Assembly: GCA_958510825.1 (NCBI GenBank)
Contig: OY294047.1
Coordinates: 44,685,365-44,749,364, forward strand
Direction of reading: 5' to 3'
Source: Brachypterus glaber
Taxonomy: Eukaryota; Arthropoda; Insecta; Coleoptera; Kateretidae
DNA: 64,000 bases
Shown here: positions 1 to 13,078 of the stretch, one piece after another
How positions within the stretch are numbered: position 1 is the stretch's first letter
Layout: each line of letters begins with the position of its first letter
Position numbers and translations under genes: made by a program
Notes under the pieces: generated by a model
The model's input: the letters and a program-made list of their open reading frames with translations, nothing else
Told to the model about the DNA's origin: nothing
Databases searched by the model: none

Positions 1-145
1 TTACTGTATTAAAAAAATATTTTGCTTGGCAATTGTTTGAGTGCATTTTTCGTGTTACAAAATGCCGAGACCGCAGGTCGAGGAATTTTGACGAAAAAGC
101 ACGAAAACAATTTCCTTAAGCAAAATGTCTTTTTATATACAGTAA
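1..145. repeat. Small inverted-repeat (MITE-like) element
   Basis: The window opens with TTACTGTAT and position 145 closes ATACAGTAA. The arms (about 1-52 and 93-145) are imperfectly complementary over their length, including TTTTGCTT near the left end and AAGCAAAA near the right. No open reading frame spans it. It looks like a short non-autonomous DNA transposon, but the left flank is outside the window, so the target duplication cannot be checked. Confidence 0.55.
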
Positions 146-1964
146 AAAAATTATGTATAGTTCAACATGCACGAATGGTATTTTGAAATACTATTTCACA
201 AACAAAATAAGGAAGTATATAATTTTACCATGTTTAATAAGTGTTAAAATTAGTTTTGAGTGGCCTGTTTTAAATACCAATATTCAATTAAATAAATTAA
301 AATTTATAAATATCAGTGATTTAAAGCTTTTAAGATGGAAAGTGCATAAAATATAATATATTATCTGAAATTAATTATGGTTTATACCTAGGATGTTTTG
401 GTAATAAAATAAGCATTTATATTGCTTATCAATAAAAATAAATTAACTAAAGGTAAGCTTTACAAATTAAAAACACATTTTGCAAAAATATAACATTCAT
501 TAAGATGTCAGTAACTGTCAGTTTCTTGTTTCCATAGCAACCAAGTAATAATTGCATATGTGCAAAAACTATCAGATTCATTTTGATCTGATTGGTCAAG
601 AAACTAAAAATGCAAGTTTTTAATTGTCCTATATATTGTTTGTGAAATAGTCATTATTATTTATTTCATTGTTTTACTCTGTCTGATAATCTTAAATATT
701 TTTTCAAGTGTGTTGATATAAAAAAATTAAAAAACGCAAACTGAAATTAAATTCTCTTTCATTTTGGTTGCTTATTTTTTGCCTAGTACCCCGTCAGGAC
801 CTATTAAGAAACTAATATTTTAAAATAGTAACAAAAGCGGAGGTCGCTTGATTTTGAAAACTTCGCAGCAGTTTAAAAATTTGACACTTTTGGATTTGGT
901 ACAAAGTAAAACTACTTTTGACTCAACTGTCAGGAAGTTATAATTTTTAATTTTTTCAGGATTGTCTACATTTGGCTGCACTGATTCCGAATGCATTTTT
1001 TAAATGACAAAGACATCCCTAAACAAAGTTAAATGCAAAAAAGCTTCTTAAAATCTTTATACATATGTATAAAACTTTTTTTACTTTTTATTAAACCTTT
1101 TGTCGATAGTCTTTTTTAATTATTGGTCCTTACGGCCGGTTTTGGAACAATTATATTATTTATATTTTATATTTATTAAAAAGGCCATATATGCATAATA
1201 TTCCGTGAATTTTTTTTAATAAAATAGAAGGTTTAAAAAAGCACTAAAGTAAAAGGTTTAACAACCTTTAACTTTGTTAAGAGTCAGCTTAATCAACTTT
1301 TAGCTCGTGAAGCAAAAAACTACTTTTTTTCTACTTCAAATTTGAATTTTTAGGCTAAACAAAATTACAATATTACATTTGAATGGATCTAAGATACCCT
1401 GACGCGTCACGTCATGACGTGAAAAAAAAATTATTGACAAAATCTGGAAAAAATTAAACAGGGAGCCAAAAGTTGATAATTTTTAACTGTTCAATTTTGT
1501 AAGGCAATATGCGGGTACTTACAGAGTATTATTTTAAGCTGATATAATATGGCTTTAAACCACACACAGCCACAATGCATTTATCCTGATAGTCAATAAA
1601 GAAAGTCGTATCTTCAAAGTTTAAGGTTCAAATGTTTGAAATTTATTTGTTTATCTAGATTCTGGACTATTATTTTTTCACAAAACAGTAGTCATAGCTT
1701 TAAATTAACAGAAATGTGCCCAAAATCTATTTAAAAAATGCATTGTGACGGTAATCTATAAATATTTTAAATAAATGCATTATCTGTATTTTTTCTTCAG
1801 TTCTCGAAAATACCGAGAATGTAGAGATAAAAAATATTTATAAATCGATTTTTCACCATAACCCATTTTACATTAAACCATGCTATTAGTAATGATTAAA
1901 TTTAATTGAACATTTTAGTGTGAATAAACCATAATAAAACTTTTTATAACAACCCTATAGACCT

Positions 1965-2086
1965 ATTGAAAATTATGGGTCTGCGCGGGTATAAATGGTG
2001 CATAAACCGGGCTTGAGCGGGTTACTTTCGTCCGCTTAAATCCGATTTGTCACCATTTATACCCGCGCAGACCCGTTATTTTCGAT
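1965..2086. repeat. Short foldback element
   Basis: Positions 1965-2000 and 2051-2086 are near-perfect reverse complements (core GGGTCTGCGCGGGTATAAAT), separated by a 50-base GC-richer loop. It lies on the 3' side of the dynein intermediate chain microexon, so in an intron of that gene. Probably a MITE; no target duplication was obvious. Confidence 0.65.
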
Positions 2087-2392
2087 ATGCAAACCGTTTT
2101 ACTAAAAAAATGTATATTTTAAAAAGTTTTATAATTTAAAGCATTTACAAATAAAAAGCCTGGATTAGTAAATAAACATGTGCCCTTCCACAGAAAATAA
2201 GAAGACTTGATCCAAGGAAAAAACGAATCGAAAACGACGATGTCACGCGAGAAACAACGAACAAACCCGAACACCGGCAGACATTGTCGAATGTGTGTAA
2301 CTACGTAAAACAAGTAGAAAAAAAGGATTTTTAGGGGTGAAAAGATTGGATAATGCAATAAGCAAATATTCTAATAAAAATCATAAACTTAC

Positions 2393-2413
2393 CGTAATAA
2401 TCGGTTGCGTGAG
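2393..2413 (-). CDS. 21-nt microexon of dynein intermediate chain
   Basis: On the minus strand a pyrimidine-rich acceptor (ending CCCCAG) is followed by 21 bases and a GTAAGT donor. Entered in the phase left by the preceding exon (one base, G), it encodes AHATDYY and leaves one base again, so it can be included or skipped without changing frame. Insect dynein intermediate chains have alternatively spliced short segments just after the N-terminal dynactin-binding region, which fits. What I see directly is the splice signals and phase; assignment to this gene is inference from strand, phase and order. Confidence 0.6.
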
Positions 2414-5400
2414 CTGGGGAGGAGAGAAGGAAAAAAAATATTATTTTTAAATATTTTTCTTAAATGATTTAAACTACTAAAATTACTTAAAATACTATCA
2501 AATTATACCTAAATAATAAATACTAGATTATAAGAAATCTTTTGTATTGACAAATTGGATAAGTATATTTTCAAACAGGAGTTTTAATTTTAATCCAATA
2601 TGTCTATACAGAAACTACATAATTAAACTGATGGTGGCCAAAAAAATATCCTAAAAATTATATAAAAGAATACACTAAAAAGTAATTTTTATTGGTTGCA
2701 AAGCCTTGGATTTATCGAAAAGAGATTTATATCTAACCAATCAACTCTGCTGGAACAACACTTGTAGTTCAAATAGACAACATGAAAATAGCAGTTGGTT
2801 GCTGAAGCTTCATGGAGATGCGAACTACAAGTTATGTTCCTTAGTAGATTGGATTCGTATAATTAAGATTAAAATTCCTACGTAAGCCTTTTATAAAAAA
2901 AATTGGTTTGGAAAAAGATAGCAGAGGTTCAAGAAACGATGCACATGTTTTACGTAAGAATATAATCACTTGAAAACGCTCTGATTTAAACATACAAAGA
3001 ACGATGGAAAGAATTATTAGGATGCGATAATTTGTAGTATTTTATTGTCCCAATTATAGCAACATAGTTCATTCATCATATTTTCTGTTTTATTCATTAT
3101 TCAATTAAACAAGGTTGGTAGCCCACTGCCTTGTTGTCAAGTTAACTTGAATATGAATGAAACAGATGATATTATGAATGAATCTATGTTGATATAACTG
3201 GCCAGTACACCCAGCTGCGACAATAAAATACTACAAATCATCGCATCGTTATCATTTTTCCTATAGCCCATAAATAGAGAGCTCTGTGATTTTATTCTTA
3301 CTTTAATAATTAAACTTGGAAATGTATTTGATTTCAAGCAAGTTAATTAATATTATCTACAGATAAAAAATTGTTTTTTTTTTCTAGTAATGTAGGAAAA
3401 AGTTAACCAACAAATCTATAGAATATTCTAAATTTAAAATGTCTATTGGCTGATTTTGTCTTGCACAGAATGGAATTTCTCTAATTTAAGACTGAATAGT
3501 TTTATACCGTGCGGTCCAAAAGTCACCCCTCCCTCTTAACTTTTTAACAAGTTGGGATATCGACTTCAAATTTGGAACTCATAAATAAGACAACTTAAAC
3601 TATCTTTTCGCATATATGTGATATTTTCAGCTTTTAAAATGTGGGCAGGGGGTCGTGTGATACATCATTTTAAAGCTTATAAAATTCTCTATTCGACGAT
3701 ATATTTATATATTATTTAGATTTTTTTTAGGTTTAAAATAGGTATTTTCGTCAAGATTTCTGACAATTTTTAAAAAATTGATTATTTTAAGTTGCAAAAA
3801 CGTAAATTATACTTTTAAACTAATGTTAATGAATATAAATAAAAATTTACAAAAAAAAATCTTAAAAAATCTATTTTTTAGCAAAAAAAAAAATAAAACC
3901 TTAATAAACATGTTAAAAAAATAATAATATGTGATTAAATAGAGAATTCTATAAGCTTTAAAACAATGTATCACACGACCTCCCTTTCCACTTAAAATTT
4001 GTCCCCCCATGCCCATATTTTATGAGCTGAAAATATCAAATATAGGCAAAAATATAGTCTTATTTATGAGTTCCAAATTTTAAGCCGATATCTCAACTCG
4101 TTCAAAAGTTAAGAGGGGGTAACTTTTGGACCGCACGGTATACAGTGCGGACAAAAAGTCACCTCTTCTTAACTTTGAAACGAATTAAGATATCATTCAA
4201 AACTAGAACACCTAAATAAGACATGTCTTATGCCAAAAGATAGCTTAACTTGTCGACAAGTTAAGCTATCTTTTGACCATTAGTTGTCTTATTTAAGTTT
4301 TTAAAATTTTGCAATCGATATCTCCACTCGTTCAAAAGTTAAGAGTCCCCCCCCCCCGGCGACTTTTGCACATCACTGTATATAGTCATATAACAAAAAT
4401 AAATCGTCTGTATATAATAATATTACAACCATAATATAATATATACAAATTATGTAATAAAATTAGGGAAGTGAAAAATTATATGAAGAAACTACGTCTA
4501 CATAAAGAATTAGAAAATAAAATTGATTTTTCAAAACTAAAAATTAGACTACCTAAATATCTGTGGAAGGGATGTTTTATATGGCTTTAAAACTTGCTTC
4601 ATGCATTCAATATGGTTTTATTTACAAACATGAAATATTCCGAAATATTTTCGAGTTTTATACTATTTATACTTTTAAGTCTAAATTTAAACTTAGCAAG
4701 TCTATTTTTTGGTAATATGTCCGCAAATTAAACATTTACTATATATACGTAAATTACAAAATTTACGTATAATAAAAGTTTAATAAGCACAAAATATTTT
4801 AACAAAAAAAATAGAGTTTTGCGTTTACTGCGTTTTATTTAAAACTGAAAATCCGCGGAAAAGGGAATGACATTACTTAATGTAATTTCATACAATGTAG
4901 GTCCTAAATTGAGAATTTATTTCGGATTTAAAAATAGTATAGAGCACTTTATCTAAATGAATTTTAATATTAATAATTATTCTTATTTAAAATAAATCAT
5001 CTGTTTCCAAAATTTATCATTTTTTAAATAATATATTGTGTAGAGCTGTTAAAATATTTCATAAACATTGAACCCTGAGTTCCCATTAACCTGACTCCAT
5101 CCTGCCCCATCTTAAAAAAAATATTTTTATTAAAATTTGGTTTGGTAATGAACCACCCGATATATTTTTTATATAAAGTAATACTTCTTTAAAAGAGGTT
5201 TTACTTAAAGAAGTTCAAAACTTTATTTAAATTTTACCTAAAACCTAACAGAAATACAACCCCAATTTAACTCGCTTAGAAAAAATTGTTATGAATTGCG
5301 CAATTCATAGTTTTGTAGGAAATTAACTGCTCTACAAAAATGGTCTCTTATGATTTGTCGATTAAATTAGGCGTTTGAAAGATATTCACCGTCAAACTTC

Positions 5401-8400
5401 AATGCATACTAATTTTAATAGTTTTTGATGAATAATTCGAAAAATTTCAATTTAATTTATGAGTTTCACGAAAATTTATACAAATTTAAGTTTCTATCGT
5501 AAGAGTAACTCTTATAGAAGTTTCCCTTAAGAAAATTTATTTGAAACTTTTTTATTTTAATATTTTCATAAAAATTTTTTTTCTTCAAAATCAATACTTT
5601 TCATATTTAATTTATAACGAAAACGTTATTTTTTTCAAAATTTAATAAATCATTGACTCTGAGTTTTTTTCAATATAACCAAACATACGTAGGACTAAAA
5701 AAAAGGAGACAAATAGTTTAAAACATTTCTCTTTTCATAGGAACTCAAATTTGTATAAATTTTCGTGAAACTCATAAATTAAATTGAAATTTTTCCAATT
5801 ATTCATCAAAAACTATTAAAATTAGTATGCATTGAAGTTTGACGATGAATATCTTTCAAACGCTTAATTTAATCGACAAATCCTAAGAGACCATTTTTGT
5901 AGAGCAGTTAATTTCCTACAAAACTATGAATTGCGCAATTCATAACAATTTTTTCTAAGCGAGTTATAAAATTCATAAGCAAAACTGAATTGTCTCTTAA
6001 AATAATCAAACTTTAACCTTTGATATCTTTTAAACGGTGAGGTTTACGAAAAAATTGTAAGAGACCTTTTTTTTAGAGCGTTCGATTTCCTACAAGAATA
6101 TGGTGAGAAATACAGTTGTCAAAGAGATATGAATTTTTGTTTCGAATACTGAGGAAAAAATGGAAAATTGTAAAGCGGAGGACCTTCTTATCAAAATTAA
6201 GAGCTCATATTTGGTGAGAATTTTCTAGAGGTGTCTAGCAATCGATTTTTCAGAGTACAAAGTAAAAAAAAAAAAATAGTCGGTTTTTTTGACCCACTCC
6301 AATAAGGAACTAGATGATTTAGATAAAAATTAAAAAAATAAAGTTAATGGTTTAAATTAATTAGCATTACATAGTTTTTAAAGCAATGGATTTTAATAAA
6401 TGAATTAGGCAACGTTTTTATACATATCCAAGTTTAATTAAATGAGGTTTTATCGGTCTTTAGTATACGATGTTTAAAGGACGTAGCCAGGATTTTGCCT
6501 ACGAGACCACGACAGAATATCCCTTAAAAAAGATACTCGACTGCGTGGAAAATACATCATAAGTCATTGCAAAGTTTGAATGGACTTACATCGTTCTTTC
6601 CACGTGGTTTTAATATACTGTTAACTACACTTAAGTCCCATCAATCATAGCTAAAATTATTTTTTTTTAGACGACTCGAAAGTAAATTCATTTGGCATTA
6701 AATTTATTTTGGGAAGAAGAGTCAAGCCAAACAAAATACACCCCTTCCCGAAAAAAGACTTATTATCAGGCAACTTCATGAACAATACACATTTTGATTA
6801 TTGTTTATAACTTGAAAAATAACCTCAAAAACAATCATAAATTATTTTTATTCTCAATTATAGCGCAAAAATTTTATCGTGGCCGTCTATAAAACATCGT
6901 TTGCGCCATGGTCGCGTCTATTTCTTTGCCTATTTGCGAGCCGCGTACCTCACCTAGCAAAGCAGACAAAAACAGACGAAAAAAGACGTTATTCTTTCTA
7001 GAGACATAGGCAATTTCCTGGCTAAAGTTTGCGTTATTTCGGTGATTTTTAAGTGCAGAATTTTACATAATGGTGCTGAACAGTTAATCGGTTTTAGATA
7101 CATAATCGAATGTACTAATTGAACGTGCATGGCACAATACCTTTACGTGGCCTCCACCAGTCCTCCATGTAGCCTTTAAGTGGGGAAGAAGACGAAGAAG
7201 ATCCTTGTTAGCATTACATATAATAACATGTCACTTTATCTAAGCTAAGAGCTTCGTATTAGCAGAAACCAAAATTAACTGTCAAATCCTCTTTTTGATT
7301 TTAAATTTTTGTTCAAAAACCTGCGTCGTGCGCCAGAGCAATGTCAAAGTGGTACTACTCAGTAATCTGCTCGGACGAGAAAACTGCATAATATAATTTT
7401 TACATTTTGTTTTTTTGGTAAATTTAACCCTGCAGGCCTGTTCCATTGGCCAAAATTTTATTTTTTTTTGAAATTCGAAAAACAATAGGTATTTGACAAT
7501 TTTTGAATGAAGACTTTGGAACACTGAATTCTCAATCGCAAATTAATACAAGAAAATACTGATTAGAATCTAATGTAATTTACAAATAATAAAATAACCC
7601 AACAATGCGTAACCATTTCACATACTTTACATTCACGGTCAACACCCTCTTCTACGAGATATTTTGGTTTCTGTCATAAGAAGAACTAATTATATTTTCT
7701 CATTTCATGTTATATACTTTTAATAAAATATTTTTTTTTTAAATCAACATGTTTCATTTTAAAATTTAAATGAAATTATAATGCGTTTAATTGAAATTAT
7801 ATATAGCGTTAAAATATATGGGAAAAAATCACATTTTACGATGTTATGCTGTATTTGTTCAAGTTTAAATTTGAAAAATGCCAGCAACATAATAATAAAT
7901 GTCAGTTATGTATATCATGATTCGTAAAAAAACTTATAGCAAAAATACGAAATAAATGGACAATAATTATTAGAACCTCTCGAAAAACCTATACGAAAAA
8001 CAAGTGGTATTTTTTTTCGCTGATTTCAATAATTATAATTATTTTTTAAAGAGAAACAATTCCTTGTCCAGTAGCAAAAAAGTCTTTTTTTACGAAACAC
8101 GTTAAATAGTATTTAATAAATACTGTAACCATGTTAAAGGATTTATATCCTTTATTTATATAAAAGAATTTTAAGTGGATATGCATTTCGATTTAATTTA
8201 CCAAAAAAATTATTAAAAAAAATTGTCAAAATATATATTAAAATATGATAGCAAACAATGGAAAAACTGCAAACCAAAAAATATCCTTTTAAAATACTCT
8301 GCACAGTCTTTCTATAACATAGTATCTGCAAAGTTGCGAGTCCTTGGCGAATAAACTTACAAGAACGCTTTGATATATCCAATGATTTTTTAGCACAAAC

Positions 8401-11194
8401 AATCTTTGGTCCAAAAGTCTTTATGTCAAAACGTTCTAAAAATATCGAACTGTAAAGATCATTAGAAAAGGACATTTTAAAGTGTAAAATAAGGTAAATA
8501 ATTTTAAAATAATTTGGTGCTAAACTAAACCGTAATGTTAAAATAATTAGTAACAAAACAAAAGAACAAACTACAAAATCTAATAATTGCCTGATAGAAA
8601 TGAAATAAAAACTGTGTAACACTTCATTTTCGATAAAACTAGATTTCAACTATTTAATCGAAGCCACTATCCAGTTAAAAAGACCAGTAGGATCCAGTAG
8701 ATTCCGATTCATTTTCTACTGGTCTCCACTTGGTTTTTTTAAGAGGGTAAAGAAGAAAACTTATGGCCATTTAGATTGTATGCAAAAAAAAAATGAAAGC
8801 TTGTCAGACAGAAAATAAAGCGATTTTTTAAATTAAATTTTGATAAAAAAACAGCTAAACATTTACTACTCACACTTTCGCCAAGAGTATCCATAAAAAT
8901 CTGCAGCGGATTCAAAAGTTGAATGTTGAAGGTTTCAAGTTGAGTTTTGTTCAGTTTTTAGGACATTTTTTATCAAGCCGCGAAATTAAAGAAAGCCCAA
9001 CAAAAACTAAACTAAAGCGGCAGATTTTTCTACTATCTAGAATCACTGACTTATTTAATTGATGCTTTTTGTTTTTTTATTCTGTCGGCTAAGGGGTCGT
9101 TAAAAAGCAAAAAAAGAGGGTTTTAGCCTCTTTTTCAAACATCTGAATCTCAAAATTTTTGTCTGGTCATGAACTTGTGCGAAAAGCAAGATTTATTGTT
9201 CTAGAAGCTAAACATCCCCTTATATAAAGGGTTAACTAGGGGTAATTGTATTGAATTTTCCAAACTTTCTCACATTTTATTAAACATAACTGACTGGATC
9301 CCTTTAACTCGATTTCTCTGGAAATGAAAATCTTCAGAAATGGCCATAAAACCGGGTACACTGGATGTAAAATTTACACACGTTTTTTTTGAACAGGGAA
9401 AAAATCACAAAAAGCATAAACCTTGAAGAAGTTTGACCGCTTAATTCACATTGCACAATCGAGAATATAAAAACAAAAAATATTAACATATTTTTGAGGA
9501 AAAATCGATTTTTTTTTACTTTAAGTAGAAATATTGCTTCATTTGTTTTTGGTCTTTTTAAGCATCGAATAAGTCAGTAAAGAAAATGTTTTCACTACAA
9601 AAATCTATTGCAAAGAAAAACTAAATAGAAACAAACGCCAAAAAATAAAAATACAAAGCATCTGCTAAAAAAATAAGTAAAATGTGCAAAACCAAACAAA
9701 GACAACCAATAAAAAATTAAAAATATTTTTTCTGAGCAATTAAGTAAGTACTACTTTAAAAACTTTTTTTCCATCAAAATGGAAAATTTAAACATTTAAA
9801 CGATAATTTTAATTCATACTACATAGTTATTTATTTTGTAGTTGTTCTCCTTAACATTTATCCTATAACTATCAGCATGACTTTTTTTTAATTACCGTAA
9901 CGTCAATTAAAAATCTATATTAATTATAGACCAGTAATTACTGTTTGCCAATATTGATTCCTGCCTCAAGCCTCAGTGCTAGATAATATTTAAAACACTG
10001 AAAAAAATATAGTTCATAGATACAATATTTTATATTATTCGTGTGAAAAACACATACACAGCGCACTCGAATTACTGTCACAAAAAAAGTTAAAAAAATA
10101 TTCGAGCAGGCCATTTTGTTTAACAGGGGCAGTTAATAAAGCGTTACTCAAGAGCCATTGTTTCCTGAATGACGCTATAGTATTGGTGGATAAAATCTTG
10201 CATGATACTCGTTCGAAAAATAAGTTTTATCCATCCAATTATTTCTTGAAAAATAGAATGCTATTAAAAAATTGAACACAAGAGATGCTGATAATTATAT
10301 TCTAAGAGCCGGTGGCCATTTTCATTTCATTATTTTATCCCGGCTGCATTTTATACAGGGTGATTCAGAAATAAGGTACAAAAATTTTAAAGGATGATTC
10401 TAGGTCCAAAAATATGAAAAAAAAAAGTTCATAATGTCAAAAAATCTATGTAAACAAAGTTTGGGGCAAAAAATTGACATCGCCACCCATATTGCACGTC
10501 CCTGGTTAAAATTACCAAATAAAAATGACATTAAGGATAGCCTTTATCAGTGTTAAGGCATGTACAAAAAATCGTTGCTGGGTTCCAGAGATATTAAATA
10601 AAAACTACTTTTCAGATGTACCCTTAAGAGGGTTGTAGCTCCCGTAGGGCTGATTTTCGGACCAATTTTATAGGAACTTTTTTTCATATTTTTGGACGTA
10701 GGATCACCCCTTAAATTTTGTACCTTATTTCTGAATCTCACAGTATATCCAGAACCTGGTGATTTGGAAACAACTTAATTTGAATGTACTTTAACACAAA
10801 TAAAAAATACAGCCAGGAAAAAGTAATGAAATTAAAATGGTCACCAGCTCTCTGTAAAATTCGCCATTAAATAAAAATACAAAAATAAGCATTTGTTGCT
10901 GTAAAGCATAAGCTTACCGTCCCGTACGTCCGGACCTGTTGTGTTTGTCTGTGTCTGTTTCGTATACACAACGACTTCTTTTGGCGGGATGTTGGTCGAT
11001 TGCACTGCGACGACACTTAAAGATGGCATCTTTTTCCTAACCGCTATCACGCTGAATAAGAAATATTGATTTTTAATAATTGGCATTTAAGTATAATAAT
11101 AATTCTTATTATTTTTATTGGGTAAAGTATAAAAAGTGTGTAAAAAAAGTCCAAACTCAAAACCTTCCTTAGAGAAAGATAAGGTATTTCACAT

Positions 11195-11226
<32 letters not shown>

Positions 11227-12204
11227 TGTATTTATTCATCCCAACAAAAACACAAAGTTTTACAAGGACACCTCTTTGTAACTATACTGTAAAATACAAC
11301 ACACACACATACATGCAGTAGATGACTGTAGATAGCAAGTAAAAACAGTTATTTTTTTTAATACTAGAGAAGTCTTTTAAAAATAAAAAAAATAAGGACA
11401 GATTCAAAAAAAAAAAAAAATAGGACAAAACGATAATTTGTTAAAATTTTTACGAGATTTCGAGCTTTTTTGGCAAATTTTTTTATTGTAATGACAAAAT
11501 TTTACAATTTTTTATGATTTTGGAACATTGGGACCTCTGAAACTAATGCTGACAAGGAAATTTTAGGAAAATCTAATTTTTGAATTTTTTGGAAATTACT
11601 ATAACAATTTTTTCAAATTTTAAGGAAATTCTTATCAATAAGTTTTACACATTTTTTACCAAACCAGCCCTAAATTAAAAATTAAATGCTTGTATTCTAG
11701 TCAAAATAATAATGAAAATTTATATGGAGAGTCAAAAGAAAAAAAATAAATACAAATTTATAAGAAGGAAAAACTCAAAAATATGAATAATTTACTTAAT
11801 ATGTAATATTATTGTTTTATTTTTATTTTTTAATTAATGATGAGCCTCTAGCTTATTTCGGGCTCTTCAAGATTGTATTTTATATAAAAATAAAATAAAT
11901 ACACTTACTTGTTGGGCAGACTATTATGCTGCAATGAAGAATCTGGTGTGTGGTTCATACTCTGTTCTGGAGTGAGAGAATTGGCACTGGATATGCTGGA
12001 GTAAACATCTGAGACAGGTGCAACTCCCAGAGCACTAAGCATCTCATCCAGTTCCTTCCTGTCCCCTCCTCCTCCGATGATGGACCGATTTGCCGCCTCC
12101 TCAACATCTTTCAATTCTTTTTCTCTCCTCCTTCTGTCTTTTTCCTCACGCAGGGCCTGAAGTTTGGCCTTTTTGCGTTCAAGTTCAGCTCTTCTGTCTG
12201 ACAT
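2393..12204 (-). CDS. Cytoplasmic dynein 1 intermediate chain, N-terminal part (partial)
   Basis: The intermediate chain is the WD-repeat cargo-adaptor subunit of cytoplasmic dynein 1; its N-terminus binds dynactin p150 and the light chains. Exons seen: 12204-11909 (start codon, residues 1-98), 11051-10918 and the 2413-2393 microexon; junction phases agree (2, 1, 1). Residues 1-40 form the family's charged coiled coil (MSDRRAELERKKAKLQALRE onward). A serine/threonine-rich linker follows, then a KEVVVYTKQTQT segment that resembles a light-chain-binding region. The WD40 half lies beyond the left edge. A 5' UTR splice appears: acceptor at 12218 just ahead of the ATG exon and a donor-like site near 12676. 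The intron 2414-10917 is 8.5 kb and filled with foldback elements. The N-terminus is diagnostic; only the downstream extent is uncertain. Confidence 0.9.
3505..4140. repeat. Tc1/mariner-like MITE, TA target duplication
   Basis: Terminal inverted repeats start TACCGTGCGGTCCAAAAGT and extend, with mismatches, about 175 bases into each side. The element is flanked by TA on both sides (3503-3504 and 4141-4142). There is no transposase inside. The TA duplication and long imperfect arms point to the IS630/Tc1/mariner superfamily. Degraded pieces of the same family appear near 47300-47480 and 53920-53980 (shared segments around TATAAGCTTTAAAATG and GTATCACAC). Confidence 0.75.
4141..4380. repeat. 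Second, related MITE abutting the first
   Basis: Ends TACAGTGCGGACAAAAAGTC and ...CATCACTGTA, flanked by TA. Inner arms share AAGTTAAGAG and GATATC blocks with the neighbouring 3505-4140 element, so the two belong to one family. The two elements are directly adjacent and share the TA at 4141, suggesting one inserted at the edge of the other. A run of ten C near 4350 is inside it. Confidence 0.65.
5268..5966. repeat. Foldback element with 220-bp arms
   Basis: Positions 5268-5488 and 5747-5966 are reverse complements at high identity (termini TAACTCGCTTAG; inner block GAATTGCGCAATTC is itself palindromic). The 258-base loop is AT-rich and non-coding. Non-autonomous DNA transposon of unassigned superfamily. 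Confidence 0.75.
8673..8745. repeat. Remnant of the 22001-type MITE
   Basis: Contains GACCAGTAG...GATTCCGATTC...CTACTGGTCTC blocks that also occur, in related order, in the 22001-22226 element. It forms a short hairpin by itself. Probably a deleted derivative of the same family. Confidence 0.5.
10353..10747. repeat. MITE with 'CAGGGTG' ends
   Basis: Left end TATACAGGGTGATTCAGAAA (10353) mirrors the right end at 10672-10747. The arms are about 75 bases and include GGTCCAAAAATATG. The ends resemble those of the 20064-20746 element (TACAGGGTGATC), a style common in insect miniature elements. It lies in the dynein intron next to exon 2. No coding capacity. Confidence 0.7.
11196..11223. repeat. 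(AAT)n microsatellite
   Basis: About nine uninterrupted AAT units in the intron between dynein intermediate chain exons 1 and 2. Confidence 0.9.
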
Positions 12205-12679
12205 GGCTGGTTCTATTCTGAATGTAAATAAATAACGAGTTTCTCAGAATTGTTTGCCCCTATTAAGCAGTTTATTAGTGAAATAGGGTTAATTTATGAC
12301 ATAGAAATATATTGTTCTGGACCACCCTGTATTTATATTCAGTTTTAGGCCTTTTAAAATTTTGAAAATAGATTTTATTTTCTGGATTTAACAGGATAAT
12401 AATAAAACAGATTGTTGACATGCGTTTAAAGTGCCAGTGATTCATAGGAAATGGTCTTTCAAGAAAAATCAATGAAAATGCACATCCAGTGACATTAAGA
12501 TATCGAATTTCCAGAATTAAATTTAATAAAAGCTACAAATAATGTATAAAAACGATTATTTAGAGCGTTTTTGTGTTCACAGATGCTAATCTCTGCTACT
12601 TTCTGTACAAGGGAATCCTGCCAAAGACGCAAGAAAATTTGCATACCGTTATTTTTCGAATAAATGAAAGTATCTTACC

Positions 12680-13078
12680 TAGAGTATTTTTATCACTTAT
12701 TTTAATCACCTAATACAATTGCACACATGTGGTTTTTAGTTTAAATTATTACAAATCCGGCTTTAGGAAATATTTATTTTACAACGCCCGTCGACCACAA
12801 CACCATTTCTTGCCTTTGGTGACGTAACGCAGGTTCGTCACCCACCGAAAATATCCCACTAACTTTTTCCCTTGCCTTTAATACCACTTTAAAAAATATG
12901 GATGGTCTAAAAAGTACTCTTTAGTTTAATTTTAATCGACAAAACCTATAATTAAAGCATATTAATCGAGAAATAACCAAAAACTCTTTGTTTATAGGGA
13001 ATTTATTTCCACTAAGGTTGGTAACTTGCAATGTTAAAAGAAATGACAGCTGTCAAAATTGTCAAAAGAATTTCAAAA
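12680..13078. promoter_or_regulatory. Shared divergent promoter region
   Basis: About 400 bases separate the probable 5' UTR exon of the dynein gene (minus) from the start codon of the mitochondrial-type rhodanese gene (plus). Positions 12783-12850 are markedly GC-richer than the surroundings and hold TGACGTAA (12820-12827), a CRE/ATF-like site. Head-to-head arrangement suggests a bidirectional promoter; transcription starts are inferred, not seen. Confidence 0.4.

Larger units (their letters stand above)
2414..10917. other. Long dynein intron, repeat-filled
   Basis: 8.5 kb between two dynein intermediate chain exons. It holds two adjacent TA-flanked MITEs (3505-4380), a 700-bp foldback (5268-5966), a fragment of the 22001-type MITE (8673-8745) and the 10353-10747 foldback, plus long poly-A and poly-T tracts. 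One minus-strand open frame of 165 codons (8152-8649) has no recognisable domain. No further dynein exon was found here. Confidence 0.6.

Noticed and set aside
2119..2358. 79-codon minus-strand frame as a dynein exon
   Set aside because: No resemblance to the intermediate chain and no supporting splice sites; the real exon nearby is the 2393-2413 microexon.
8152..8649. 165-codon minus-strand open frame
   Set aside because: Hydrophobic, low-complexity composition expected from AT-rich DNA, no domain recognised, and it lies within a dynein intron.
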